DNA from: CAZVXI01 sp964631295
GTDB lineage: Bacteria; Planctomycetota; Phycisphaerae; Phycisphaerales; SM1A02
DNA: 15,851 nucleotides
Reading direction: 5' to 3'
NCBI GenBank assembly: GCA_964631295.1
Contig: CAZVXI010000060.1
Coordinates: 1 to 15,851 of the forward strand
This document shows positions 1-7,206 of the stretch, piece after piece; positions within the stretch are counted from its first letter, which is position 1, and each line of letters opens with the position of its first letter. The position numbers and the translations under genes were made by a program. Under the pieces are notes generated by a model. The model had not been told where the DNA came from. It saw only the letters and a list, made by a program, of their open reading frames with translations, and searched no databases.

Positions 1-78
1 ACGGGCGGCGTCATCACGCAGCGCTGGTGCCGCATCATGGCCACCAATCGCCGATAGCGGCCTCCCGGCGACGATCGG

Positions 79-309
79 CACGTGTGAGTATGCATGATGG
101 ATTCGCGCACACGAACCCTGCAACTTTCCGCGCGCATACGGGAACCTGCATCAGACAACCGCGAACATCGTTGATGCACAATGACACCTGCAGTATGCAT
201 CCTCCAACTTGCAACATGCATGCAGCAACTTTCCGGATGCATCCTGAAACTTTGCGCACGCAAAATGCAACGCTCATGCCGCATGATGGAACTTCCATCA
301 GGACGACTG
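79..309. repeat. Imperfect 21-bp tandem repeat array, about 11 units
   Basis: Eleven consecutive 21-bp units lie in register from 79 to 309 (79-99, 100-120, 121-141 and so on to 289-309). A typical unit is caactttccggatgcatcct plus g (226-246). The most conserved parts are a leading AAC(T)TT-like block and a central ATGCAT palindrome, intact at 90, 195, 216 and 237 and degenerate in other units. Because 21 is a multiple of three, both strands stay open across the array. The plus frame gives heptads such as ATFRMHP and the minus frame gives heptads such as VAACMLQ. There are no spacers, so it is not CRISPR. It could be a low-complexity heptad-coding stretch, an iteron-like protein-binding array (21 bp is two helical turns) or a decaying minisatellite. 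The array is directly visible; its role is unknown. Confidence 0.8.
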
Positions 310-316
310 GAAATGG

Positions 317-508
317 TTATCGCACCACGACGCCAGTGGCCTTGTCGTTGAAGCCGGGCAAGCTGCTCTGGTCGTCACTGAACTTCTTCCGTATGCCATC
401 GAATCCCGAATGTTCGTACAGCGTGACGCTGACGCCGGGGATGCGATGCGCCTCCGCGCGCACGGAGTGTGCCAGTTGGGTGTGATTATCGGGAGCGAAG
501 CGGAGCAT
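317..508 (-). pseudogene. Beta/gamma-crystallin-like Greek-key fragment, 63 aa
   Basis: The 63-residue minus-strand frame ends in a Greek-key motif at about residues 27-62. VTLYEH, then GFDG, then a run through FSDD to GFNDKATGVVV matches the spacing of beta/gamma-crystallin motifs (Y/F-x-x-x-x-F/Y-x-G, then ND-x-x-S/T), as in secreted peptidase-inhibitor I36-type and Ca-binding crystallin proteins. Family members usually have two motifs and a signal peptide; here there is one motif and no signal peptide. A TGA directly precedes the ATG at 508 and no Shine-Dalgarno is visible. It is therefore more likely the 3' remnant of a longer gene than a complete one. It lies just upstream, on the same strand, of the 21-bp repeat array. 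The motif is fairly convincing; whether the fragment is expressed is doubtful. Confidence 0.5.
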
Positions 509-563
509 TCAGCCGCTGCAAACGCATGCCCATCTGCCTCGCTTGCACAGCCACGTGTAGCGG

Positions 564-829
564 TCAGAGTGCGGTGTCATCATGTCGCAACGTGTCATCG
601 CCCTGCAAATCCCACGGAAGACATGCCTTGAGACGCTTCCGATTGAAGATCACAATGATGGGAAGCGAAAGGAGCGCACAACTTCCGATGATGCAGCTGC
701 CGAAAGCGACCCGCCCAGATCTTCCAGCGAAGTCGACAAGAACGCAACCAACGCCAATACGTCTAACACCACGACGATCATCCAGATCGTCGCAATTCTC
801 AGCCAGAATCTCAACACTTCATCGGACAT
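564..829 (-). pseudogene. Small two-TM membrane protein with apparent -1 frameshift
   Basis: The ATG at 829 has a strong Shine-Dalgarno (AGGAGA, 836-841, 6-nt spacing). The first frame (650-829, 59 aa) starts MSDEVLRFWLRIATIW, forms a hydrophobic helix at about residues 11-32, then drifts into low-complexity sequence and stops at 650-652. In the -1 frame the DNA continues as a second hydrophobic helix (GSCIIGSCALLSLPIIVIF), a basic stop-transfer NRKRLK and a polar tail (CLPWDLQGDDTLRHDDTAL), stopping at 564-566. Read across the shift, the product is about 88 aa: TM, short linker, TM, cytoplasmic tail. No classic slippery heptamer is seen, so a single-base indel (mutation or assembly error) is the simplest explanation. 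The family is not recognised. It lies downstream of the beta-lactamase on the same strand. Confidence 0.55.
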
Positions 830-993
830 GTCGTATCTCCTGGAAAGCCGGTGTTACTCATCATACCCAGGCGGTGAAGGATAGCATCCAGCGCATCAAG
901 CACGCGCGGATCTGCGCCATCGCGGGAGTGGTAGTATTGGCGGCGTGCTTTGCGGCAGTATATTCCCGCCTGAATAGAGTGTTCGATGGTTCG
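811..993 (-). other. Open frame between bla and small membrane gene
   Basis: This is the same reading frame as the beta-lactamase and runs from its TAG (994-996) to a TGA at 811-813. It overlaps the start of the small membrane gene by 19 nt. Its middle is protein-like (DPRVLDALDAILHRLG). The only in-frame starts are a GTG at 903 and two ATGs at 864 and 861, none with a clear Shine-Dalgarno. It may be a short leader ORF translationally coupled to the membrane gene, a gene remnant, or chance. The opposite strand reads a hydrophobic stretch over the same bases, so coding sense cannot be settled by eye. Confidence 0.2.
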
Positions 994-1782
994 CTATTGT
1001 GTCGGTACCGCATCAATGGATCGGAGGATAGCGCGAGTTATCTGTTCTCGCTTTGCAAGATCGCCAAGTCGATTGGGAGTATCAATGTTAAGTGCGAAGA
1101 ACACCGGCCCGGTTGGCCACTCAATCCACCCGATCCACCAACCCATTCGACCCTCCCAACCGGTCTTTGCGCGCAGGATCCAGTCTCGCCCAGCCTCGAC
1201 GATCATGACGTCCTTTACAAGGCGTTGATGCTCGGTTTTAAAGGGAAGTTCGTTCCTGTACAGGCGCTTCAGAAACGCAATCTGCTCGTGGGCAGAAATG
1301 GCAAGATTGCCATCGACCCAGTAGGCGCCTTCGTCAGTTGTCGGGTCTGCGTTGCCATAGTCGAGCTGCTCCAGATAGCGACGCGCCGCTTCCTCACCAA
1401 TCTCCTTCGCGAACTGCTCAAAGACCCAAAGTGCTGATACACGCATGGCAGAACGGAGGTCTTGGTCTCGATTGTGACCGGCAAAGTCTCTGTCAACTCC
1501 GTCCCATTCGAATACATGGAACTCATCGCGTACGACTCCGGCGTCTAATGCGATGAGCGCGTGCGCAATCTTGAATGTGGAAGCGGGGGAAAAACGTTTG
1601 CTTGCTCGTTCCTTTCCATGGACCCACTCGATGCTGCTTTTCTCGCGCTCATCAACTACCACGATCGTGCCTGTAGCATCAAACTCCTCGAAGAATCTAC
1701 TCCAATCAAATCGTTCTTGTGCGGCGCTGTGGCTCTGGAAGCCAATAACAAACAAAAGCAGCGAGAGTAATCTGATGTTCAT
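994..1782 (-). CDS. Class D (OXA-type) beta-lactamase, secreted
   Basis: A 262-aa serine beta-lactamase or penicillin-interacting protein of the OXA class, expected to act in the periplasm. Residues 1-21 form a signal peptide ending HSAAQ. All class D landmarks are present in order: STFK at 68-71 (nucleophile Ser68; Lys71 is the residue that becomes carbamylated), SAL at 116-118 (the S-x-V position), YGN at 142-144, W-x-x-G at 155-158 and KTGW at 206-209. Length is normal for the family (about 250-280 aa). The start at 1782 has GGAG about 5 nt upstream. It is monocistronic or the first gene of a short unit with the small membrane gene downstream; csaA ends 213 bp upstream. No attC site or IS is seen, so it looks like a resident chromosomal gene. 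Substrate range cannot be told from sequence. Confidence 0.93.
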   Translation of the reverse strand: MNIRLLSLLLFVIGFQSHSAAQERFDWSRFFEEFDATGTIVVVDEREKSSIEWVHGKERASKRFSPASTFKIAHALIALDAGVVRDEFHVFEWDGVDRDFAGHNRDQDLRSAMRVSALWVFEQFAKEIGEEAARRYLEQLDYGNADPTTDEGAYWVDGNLAISAHEQIAFLKRLYRNELPFKTEHQRLVKDVMIVEAGRDWILRAKTGWEGRMGWWIGWIEWPTGPVFFALNIDTPNRLGDLAKREQITRAILRSIDAVPTQ

Positions 1783-1844
1783 TGTCTCTCCACAGGTTTA
1801 AAAGTCGATTGGGCGGGTCAGTCTATCCGCGGACCTTGTGTGTT

Positions 1845-1865
1845 AGACAGAGCCGGAATCTGTCT
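1845..1865. other. Short perfect inverted repeat upstream of beta-lactamase
   Basis: AGACAGA (1845-1851) and TCTGTCT (1859-1865) form a perfect 7-bp inverted repeat around a 7-nt centre, 63 bp upstream of the beta-lactamase start. No T-run follows on either strand, so it is not a standard terminator. It could be an operator for the bla gene or weak 3' structure after csaA. The rest of the 213-bp gap between csaA and bla shows no gene or clear promoter. Confidence 0.3.
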
Positions 1866-1995
1866 CTCGATAAGGCTCAGTTGCCGGCTGTTCGCGGAAG
1901 TGGGGTACAAAACGACAACTCATTGATTCATTATCCGGAGGCGGGTGTTGCATGTCAACTGCAGCGAGGCACGCGATCGGTGGGCGGACTTCTGT

Positions 1996-2370
1996 TCAAT
2001 ACACCCTCCCGCCGAGGGGGACATCGCGCTGCGGTGTGAGCAGGACGACGCGACCATGGTCATCGGGCAGGCCGAGCACGAGCACCTGGCTCTTGAACCC
2101 TGCGATGCGCCGCTCGCCGAGGTTGACGGCCGCGATGACCTGCCGGCCGATGAGATCATCGGGTGAATAGAGATCGACAAGCTGCGCGGAGGATGTGCGC
2201 AGCCCGTTGTCGGGGCCGAGTTCCAGGCCGAAATCGATCCAGAGTTTGTACGCGGGCTTGCGGGCACTTTCGTTGGGTTCGACGCGCGTGATGCGGCCGA
2301 CACGCAGGTCGAGCGTGTGAAATGCATCCACGGGGTTGATCTGCGATATATCGCGATGTTCGTGTGTCAT
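1996..2370 (-). CDS. csaA: CsaA-type tRNA-binding-fold protein
   Basis: A 124-aa single-domain protein of the tRNA-binding OB fold (EMAP II / Arc1p / MetRS C-terminal type). CsaA is described as an export-related chaperone in Bacillus, and the fold binds tRNA or nucleic acid. Hallmarks are FHTLDLRVGRI (about residues 17-27), KPAYKLWIDFG (38-48), RTSSAQ (58-63) and AVNLGERRIAGFKSQVLVLG (81-100). Length is slightly above the usual 110 aa because of about 12 extra N-terminal residues. Its ATG overlaps the TGA of the upstream glycosyltransferase (ATGA, 2367-2370) and there is no Shine-Dalgarno, so translation is probably coupled. It appears to be the last gene of the mnmC-GT4-csaA unit. Assignment to CsaA is firm; the cellular role here is inferred. 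Confidence 0.9.
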   Translation of the reverse strand: MTHEHRDISQINPVDAFHTLDLRVGRITRVEPNESARKPAYKLWIDFGLELGPDNGLRTSSAQLVDLYSPDDLIGRQVIAAVNLGERRIAGFKSQVLVLGLPDDHGRVVLLTPQRDVPLGGRVY

Positions 2371-3620
2371 GGCTCAGATATATGTGTCAGTGTACGCCAG
2401 ATGGCCTCGATGCGCTGCGTGACCGCGTTCCATGTGAACGGCCTGCTTCGCAGCGTCGCGGATGGAGGTGCGTGCTGCGCGATGGATCGGCGCATTGCAT
2501 CAGCAAGATGTTCGATGAACTGTGCTTCGTGCGATGAATCGATCGCATCGATGCTGGCCATCGGCGGCAGCGCAACGAGCAGCAGGCGATCTTCGAATGG
2601 ATCTGCGAGCGCCTGTTGCACGCCGGGCAGGGCAGTGGAGACGAGGCGGCAACCGCATGCGGCAGCTTCCACGAGCACGAGCGGCAGGCCCTCGTAGAAA
2701 CTCGGCAGGATGAACGTGCCCGAGGCGCGCATTTCATCGGCAAGGGCCGCTTGATCGAGCGCGCCCAAGAGTGTCACGCCATCGAGTCCATGCGCGCGGG
2801 CAGTGATGGCGGCAGCTTCATCGCCTGTGCCGGAACCTGCCAGCGCGAGTGTGGCGCCCGGCTCGGTATCGCGAATGCGCTCGAACGCATCAAGCAGCCA
2901 CGGCAGTCCCTTGGCGCTGCTGAGTTTGCCTGCGTAGAGGATGCGCTTCGTGTCGCGTGTGGTTTCATCATGCGTCTCGTGAAAGAGATCTTCGCGATAC
3001 CCTGCACCGACGACGGTGATCCGATCAAGCGGAATGCCGAACGTGGATGCATATGCGAGTTGATGTTCTGCATGCAGCACGACGCAGTGATCGACGCGTT
3101 CGATGTGCGGCCGAACGCGAGTTGCAATCTGCGGGCATAGCGCAGCCTGCCGGAGTGCCGTGCCGTGCGTGTGCAGAACGAGAGGTGTGTCAGGCCATAT
3201 CTGCCGGGCGATGCTCGCAACGATCCACGCGTGATGCACGTGCAGAATGTCTGCATCAAGCGTGTTGCGAACGGATGCGAGATGTGCGCGCCATGCGGAT
3301 TCATACTGTTCGAGCTGCGCTGCCGTCATGCGACTGTACACCGTGCTCTCATATGGCATGACATCGCTCATGCCCGGCACGGGAAAGTCGAGTGCGGCCG
3401 GGATCTTCGGGTCCGCGTTGTCTGCAAAAGTCAGCGGAAAGATGCGCGAAGCTGGAAGGTCGCCGACGGTGATGTCGCGATCTGTAGCGGGCACACCAAT
3501 GACGACGGCCTGTTCATATCCGGCCTGCACGCAATGCCGCACGAGAGCTTCGAGCGTGATGCCGCTGCGGGTCCGCCCCGGCCGCTGCGCCAGAATGTGC
3601 AGGACATGCGAGTCGGTCAT
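2367..3620 (-). CDS. GT4-family glycosyltransferase (GT-B fold)
   Basis: A 417-aa glycosyltransferase that probably moves a nucleotide-activated sugar onto a lipid or glycan acceptor in the cytoplasm. The N-terminal acceptor half includes DILHVHHAWI (about 124-133) and HTHGTALR (150-157). The C-terminal donor half includes GKLSSAKG (231-238) and the GT4 E-x7-E element E310-GLPLVLV-E318, followed by AAACGCRLVSTALPG. No signal peptide or TM segment is seen. The usual glycine-rich NGVD-like site is VGAGYREDLF, which occurs in a GT4 subgroup. The ATG at 3620 overlaps the mnmC stop and its own stop overlaps the csaA start, both as ATGA. There is no obvious functional link to the tRNA genes around it. 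Acceptor and donor sugars cannot be predicted. Confidence 0.9.
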   Translation of the reverse strand: MTDSHVLHILAQRPGRTRSGITLEALVRHCVQAGYEQAVVIGVPATDRDITVGDLPASRIFPLTFADNADPKIPAALDFPVPGMSDVMPYESTVYSRMTAAQLEQYESAWRAHLASVRNTLDADILHVHHAWIVASIARQIWPDTPLVLHTHGTALRQAALCPQIATRVRPHIERVDHCVVLHAEHQLAYASTFGIPLDRITVVGAGYREDLFHETHDETTRDTKRILYAGKLSSAKGLPWLLDAFERIRDTEPGATLALAGSGTGDEAAAITARAHGLDGVTLLGALDQAALADEMRASGTFILPSFYEGLPLVLVEAAACGCRLVSTALPGVQQALADPFEDRLLLVALPPMASIDAIDSSHEAQFIEHLADAMRRSIAQHAPPSATLRSRPFTWNAVTQRIEAIWRTLTHISEP

Positions 3621-5506
3621 GTGTGCGTGCTCGTATGTTGCGCGAGGCCGCGCTTGAGATCGCGAATGATGAAACGAGCCGGGTTGATCGTGCGCAGCAT
3701 CGAAAGTTGAATGGGCAGTGGGGTGCCTGCGATCTGCGACGCGATGACCTCCGCTGCAAGAAGCGAACTGATCACGCCATGCGAGCCATGCCCGAGCGAG
3801 CAGTAGAGACCGGGCAGCCAGGTGGCGATGGTATCGGCGTCATCGCGTCGCGATCGGCCGTACTCGATATCTGCAAAGTCGCGCAGGAATGCTGCATGAT
3901 CGGGCACCGGGCCGACGGCAGGAAGGCGATCGGGAAGTGTGGCGCGCACGCCTGCCCAGGATTTGAAACTGGTTGTATCGAGATCGGCATCGGAGAGCCC
4001 CAACGCATCTGCCAAATGCGACGCAGCAGCGCGAAGACTGGCGATGTTCGCCCGATCGGCGTCTGGTGTTGAAGTCGTTTCCGCGGTGTCGCGCTCAAAC
4101 GTGGCGCCGAGTGTGTGCATGCCATTTGCATCTGCTGGTGTGAGGTAGCCGGCATTGAAGCAGTGCACGCAGTCAATCGCCTGGCTGATATCCGTGACGC
4201 TGATGCGCGTGACCTGCCCGGCAACTGGTGTCAGCGGCAACCATGCGAGCTGATCGAATGATCGAGCAGCCATCGCGTTGGCGATGATGATGGTGTTGGC
4301 GTTAGTTTTGGTTCCTTGCACATCGGTCACGTGCCAGATGTTTGATGCCGGTTCGATGCTCGCCACTGCAGAGCGGGCGCGAATATGAATGTGGGGATGA
4401 TCGAGCAGGGCATCGCACAGTGATCGCGGTTCGACTGTGCCGCCCGGCAGGTCAAGGTGTGATTCATTGTCAACAATCATCCGTACGCCGCATGCAGAAA
4501 GGTTGGCGCGATCAGCCAAGGAGCGCAGCAGTCGGCTGGCATGGGTAAATGCCGTATTGCGATACGCAGCGATGGGATCATCGGGATTCCCGTGATGCGG
4601 CTTGAAGATTGCGACAGGGACCGCCGATGCACCGGCTGCGATCTCGCCCTGATCGAGAATCGTGACTGACCAGCCGCGATCTGCAAGTGCCCGGGCGCAT
4701 GCGCAGCCCGCCAGCCCGGCGCCGATGATGACGACGTCGCGTGAAAGTGATTCATCTCTCGGCCAGCGATTCCATGGCTTTAGTGTGATAGTCGCTGGTG
4801 ATTCGTGTGTTCGTCTGCCGCGCGTCATATGTCGCTTTCTGCCGAAGCCCGGCATGCGCTCGACGACAAAACCGGCGTCAGACAGTCGTCGTCGGACGTC
4901 GCCAGCCGCTGTGTATGTCGCGAGGGTGCCGTCCAGTGTCGTCAGGCGACCGACGTGGCCGAGGATATTGGCAGACCACATCGCATGATTACGCGCGGGC
5001 GCGAAACCGTCGAGAAACCAAGCATCCGCTTCAAAGGCGAGTTCAGGCAGTACAGTAGCCACATCGCCGATGCAGAGCGTCAGGCGCACACGCCCATCAT
5101 CGAACATCAGACGATGCCAGCCGGGTGAGAGTTCGCCGTATTGTGCGAAAAGTTGCTCAGAGAAGCATCGCAACTCGGGCCAGTGATGCAGGCAGGTTTG
5201 CAGTGACGGTGTGTCGAGCGGGTGTTTTTCAATCGTAACAAAGTCGAGCTGTACATGCGTCGGCGCAACATCGCGAAACAGCTTCCAGGTTGCGAGAAAG
5301 TTCAGCCCCGTGCCGAAACCGAGTTCGCCGATCGTGAACGCACGATCTGCGCGGGCGAAGCGATCGCGAAGATGATTGGCGCCAAGGAACACATATCGTG
5401 ATTCTTCGAGACCATCGAGGGTACTGAAAAAAATATCATGAAAGTCGATCGAGTATACCGAGCCGTCAGGTCGCACCTTGATCGAATGTGTTGTGGCGTT
5501 GTGCAT
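3617..5506 (-). CDS. mnmC: Bifunctional tRNA mnm5(s2)U34 enzyme MnmC (methyltransferase + FAD oxidoreductase)
   Basis: A 629-aa fused enzyme for the last two steps of 5-methylaminomethyl-(2-thio)uridine at tRNA position 34. The FAD domain removes the carboxymethyl group from cmnm5U to give nm5U, and the SAM domain methylates it. Residues 1-240 are the MnmD methyltransferase domain, with GELGFGTGLNFLATW (60-74) as SAM motif I and DAWFLDGFAPARNHAMW (161-177). Residues about 256-620 are a DAO-type FAD oxidoreductase with GAGLAG (262-267), and near the C-terminus SWAGVRATLPDRLPAVGPV. Length is close to the usual 620-690 aa. The ATG is 11 nt after the glyS stop with only a weak AGG nearby, so it is read from the glyS transcript. 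Its stop overlaps the GT4 start. MnmEG is not encoded in this window. Confidence 0.95.
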   Translation of the reverse strand: MHNATTHSIKVRPDGSVYSIDFHDIFFSTLDGLEESRYVFLGANHLRDRFARADRAFTIGELGFGTGLNFLATWKLFRDVAPTHVQLDFVTIEKHPLDTPSLQTCLHHWPELRCFSEQLFAQYGELSPGWHRLMFDDGRVRLTLCIGDVATVLPELAFEADAWFLDGFAPARNHAMWSANILGHVGRLTTLDGTLATYTAAGDVRRRLSDAGFVVERMPGFGRKRHMTRGRRTHESPATITLKPWNRWPRDESLSRDVVIIGAGLAGCACARALADRGWSVTILDQGEIAAGASAVPVAIFKPHHGNPDDPIAAYRNTAFTHASRLLRSLADRANLSACGVRMIVDNESHLDLPGGTVEPRSLCDALLDHPHIHIRARSAVASIEPASNIWHVTDVQGTKTNANTIIIANAMAARSFDQLAWLPLTPVAGQVTRISVTDISQAIDCVHCFNAGYLTPADANGMHTLGATFERDTAETTSTPDADRANIASLRAAASHLADALGLSDADLDTTSFKSWAGVRATLPDRLPAVGPVPDHAAFLRDFADIEYGRSRRDDADTIATWLPGLYCSLGHGSHGVISSLLAAEVIASQIAGTPLPIQLSMLRTINPARFIIRDLKRGLAQHTSTHT

Positions 5507-5517
5507 CCTGAAAGAAG

Positions 5518-7137
5518 TTACTGGCCGATGCGCTCCGCGAGGAAAGGCCGGACCTTATCGATGCTGAGTTGCTCCTGCTCGCCGGTATCTCGGTAGCGGA
5601 CTGTGACAACGTCGCGCTCGAGTGTTTCGCTGTCGATGGTGAAGCAGAATGGCGTGCCGACTTCATCCATGCGTGCATAGCGTTTGCCGATCGACTGCTT
5701 GACGTCGTACTGCACGCGCCATGTCTTGCGCAGGTCTTCGTACAGGGCAGCCGCCTTCTCGGGCATGCCATCTTTGGCGACAAGTGGGAACACTGCGGCT
5801 TGAATCGGCGCGAGATCCGGCTGGAAGCTCATGATGCACTTGCTGCCCTTGCGCTCGGGTGTGGGGGTGTAGGCCTCGCACAGCAGCACGAGCAGGCCGC
5901 GCGTCAGGCCCGCAGCGGGTTCGATCACGTGCGGCAGGTAGTGTTCGTTGCGCTCCTGATCAAAGTACGTGAGCTTCTGCTTGCTGTGTTCCTGATGTTT
6001 GGTCAGGTCGTAGCAGCCGCGGTGCGCGATGCCTTCGAGTTCGCCGAAGCCGGGCGCGGTGAACGGATACTTGTATTCAACATCCGCACATGCGGTGGAA
6101 TAGTGGGCGAGTTCATCAGCATCGTGGTCTCGACGAATGAGGTTCGCATCACTGATGCCGAGCGACTTCCACCAGTTGAAGCGTGCATCCACCCAGAAGT
6201 CGTACCACTTCTGCGAGTCATCCGGATGGCAGAACCACTCCATCTCCATCTGCTCGAACTCGCGGCTGCGGAAGATGAAGTTTCGCGGCGTGACTTCATT
6301 GCGGAAACTCTTGCCGACCTGCGCGATGCCGAACGGCACTTTAATGCGCATGGTGTCGAATACATTCTTGAAGTTCAGAAAGATACCCTGCGCGGTTTCC
6401 GGGCGCAGGTATGCTTTGTTATCTTCATCGAATACGGCGCCGACGTATGTCGGAAACATGAGGTTGAACTGACGGGGCTCGGTGAGCGTGCCGGTCTTGC
6501 CTGTAAATGGTGAAGGTACCGATGCAAACAAAGTGTCGAGCGTCGAGTAAGGCACACTATCGACACTTACGAGGGTCATGCCTCGTCCGAGATCCACTTG
6601 GCACATGTCAGGGCCCGATGCGGATTCGGTGAAATCACGGATGCCGAGGCGTTTCCGCGTGGACTTATCGCGGAGTGCTTCTATCACTTCGGCGTGCGAA
6701 CTTGCGACAACGGTTGCGACAGGTATGAGCGAGGAGGCATTTGGATCGGTCGAGAACAAACCGAAGAGATGATCCGCGCGAAACCGTTGTTTTGTTTCTG
6801 TGTCATCCACCATCGGATCGTTGAAGCCGCCGATGTGGCCGGACGCTTCCCACACCTTCGGGTTCTGAATGATGGACGTATCGACGCCGACGATGCTGAC
6901 TGGTTCGCCATCCGGGCCGATGGGTGGGGCATCGACCATGTCGCGCCACCAGCGGTCTCGCAGCGTGTTCTTCAGCGTCACGCCAAGCGGGCCGTAATCC
7001 CAGAAGCCGTTGATGCCGCCGTAGATTTCACTCGCCGGGAACACAAAGCCGCGCCGCTTGCACAGCGCGACGATGTCATCCATCGACTTGTCGGCAGGGT
7101 CAATTGCGGTCGGGCTTGATATCGTGGTGGTCGTCAT
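5518..7137 (-). CDS. glyS: Glycine--tRNA ligase, alpha2 (eukaryote/archaea-like) type
   Basis: A 539-aa class II aminoacyl-tRNA synthetase that charges tRNA-Gly. It is the single-chain homodimeric type, not the GlyQ/GlyS heterotetramer. The N-terminus has GFVFPASEIYGGINGFWDYG (about 30-49), then RFRADHL (118-124). Motif 2 is FRNEVTPRNFIFRSREFEQM (278-297). Motif 3 is around GLTRGLLVLLCEAY (410-423), with the anticodon-binding domain from about 442. An unusual stretch at about 128-208 precedes GTLTEPRQFNLMF. Where homologues carry a CPxCG zinc-knuckle half, this protein reads SPFTG (209-213). The ATG has no Shine-Dalgarno but has TACACT 7 nt upstream, suggesting a leaderless promoter of its own. 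mnmC follows after 11 nt. Confidence 0.95.
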   Translation of the reverse strand: MTTTTISSPTAIDPADKSMDDIVALCKRRGFVFPASEIYGGINGFWDYGPLGVTLKNTLRDRWWRDMVDAPPIGPDGEPVSIVGVDTSIIQNPKVWEASGHIGGFNDPMVDDTETKQRFRADHLFGLFSTDPNASSLIPVATVVASSHAEVIEALRDKSTRKRLGIRDFTESASGPDMCQVDLGRGMTLVSVDSVPYSTLDTLFASVPSPFTGKTGTLTEPRQFNLMFPTYVGAVFDEDNKAYLRPETAQGIFLNFKNVFDTMRIKVPFGIAQVGKSFRNEVTPRNFIFRSREFEQMEMEWFCHPDDSQKWYDFWVDARFNWWKSLGISDANLIRRDHDADELAHYSTACADVEYKYPFTAPGFGELEGIAHRGCYDLTKHQEHSKQKLTYFDQERNEHYLPHVIEPAAGLTRGLLVLLCEAYTPTPERKGSKCIMSFQPDLAPIQAAVFPLVAKDGMPEKAAALYEDLRKTWRVQYDVKQSIGKRYARMDEVGTPFCFTIDSETLERDVVTVRYRDTGEQEQLSIDKVRPFLAERIGQ

Positions 7138-7144
7138 AGGGGCC

Positions 7145-7150
7145 AGTGTA
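7145..7150 (-). promoter_or_regulatory. -10 element of putative leaderless glyS promoter
   Basis: TACACT on the minus strand ends exactly 7 nt before the glyS ATG (7137), which would put the transcription start on or next to the A of ATG. There is no Shine-Dalgarno between. The same hexamer and spacing occur before yceH. No good -35 is seen at 16-18 bp. Confidence 0.45.
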
Positions 7151-7196
7151 TGCGGGTGGCGACAAGTCGGCCGTCAATCGACGGTTCGCCACCGCA
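7151..7196. other. Nested inverted repeat between pdxA and glyS
   Basis: GGTGGCGA (7155-7162) pairs with TCGCCACC (7186-7193), extended by three more pairs across a one-base bulge. Inside lies a second stem, CCGTC (7171-7175) with GACGG (7180-7184), around a 4-nt loop. It fills most of the 69-bp gap. On the minus strand there is no T-run after it, so it is not a canonical terminator. It may protect the pdxA 3' end or be an operator directly upstream of the glyS -10. Confidence 0.5.
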
Positions 7197-7206
7197 GTAT
7201 TCACAC

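Noticed and set aside
79..309. CRISPR array
   Set aside because: Units are contiguous 21-mers with no spacers and no cas genes are present.
27..485. Plus and minus open frames across the 21-bp repeats as ordinary genes
   Set aside because: The openness follows from a repeat period divisible by three. Neither frame has a convincing ribosome-binding site, and part of the plus frame is antisense to the crystallin motif. Kept only as a repeat.
469..1437. Long plus-strand open frame (322 codons) with one hydrophobic stretch
   Set aside because: It is antisense to most of the class D beta-lactamase, whose motifs are unmistakable, and antisense to the small membrane gene. It has no family-like motif; the hydrophobic stretch is the complement of polar codons.
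1783..1995. Integron attC site for the beta-lactamase (GTTAGAC at 1842)
   Set aside because: GTTAGAC fits the GTTRRRY core by chance, but no partner RYYYAAC at proper distance, no folded attC arms and no integrase are visible.
7138..7206. T-box riboswitch before glyS
   Set aside because: A GGTGGCGAACCG-like string recalls the T-box GGUGGNACCGCG core, but it does not match, the gap is only 69 bp, and there is no specifier stem or terminator.
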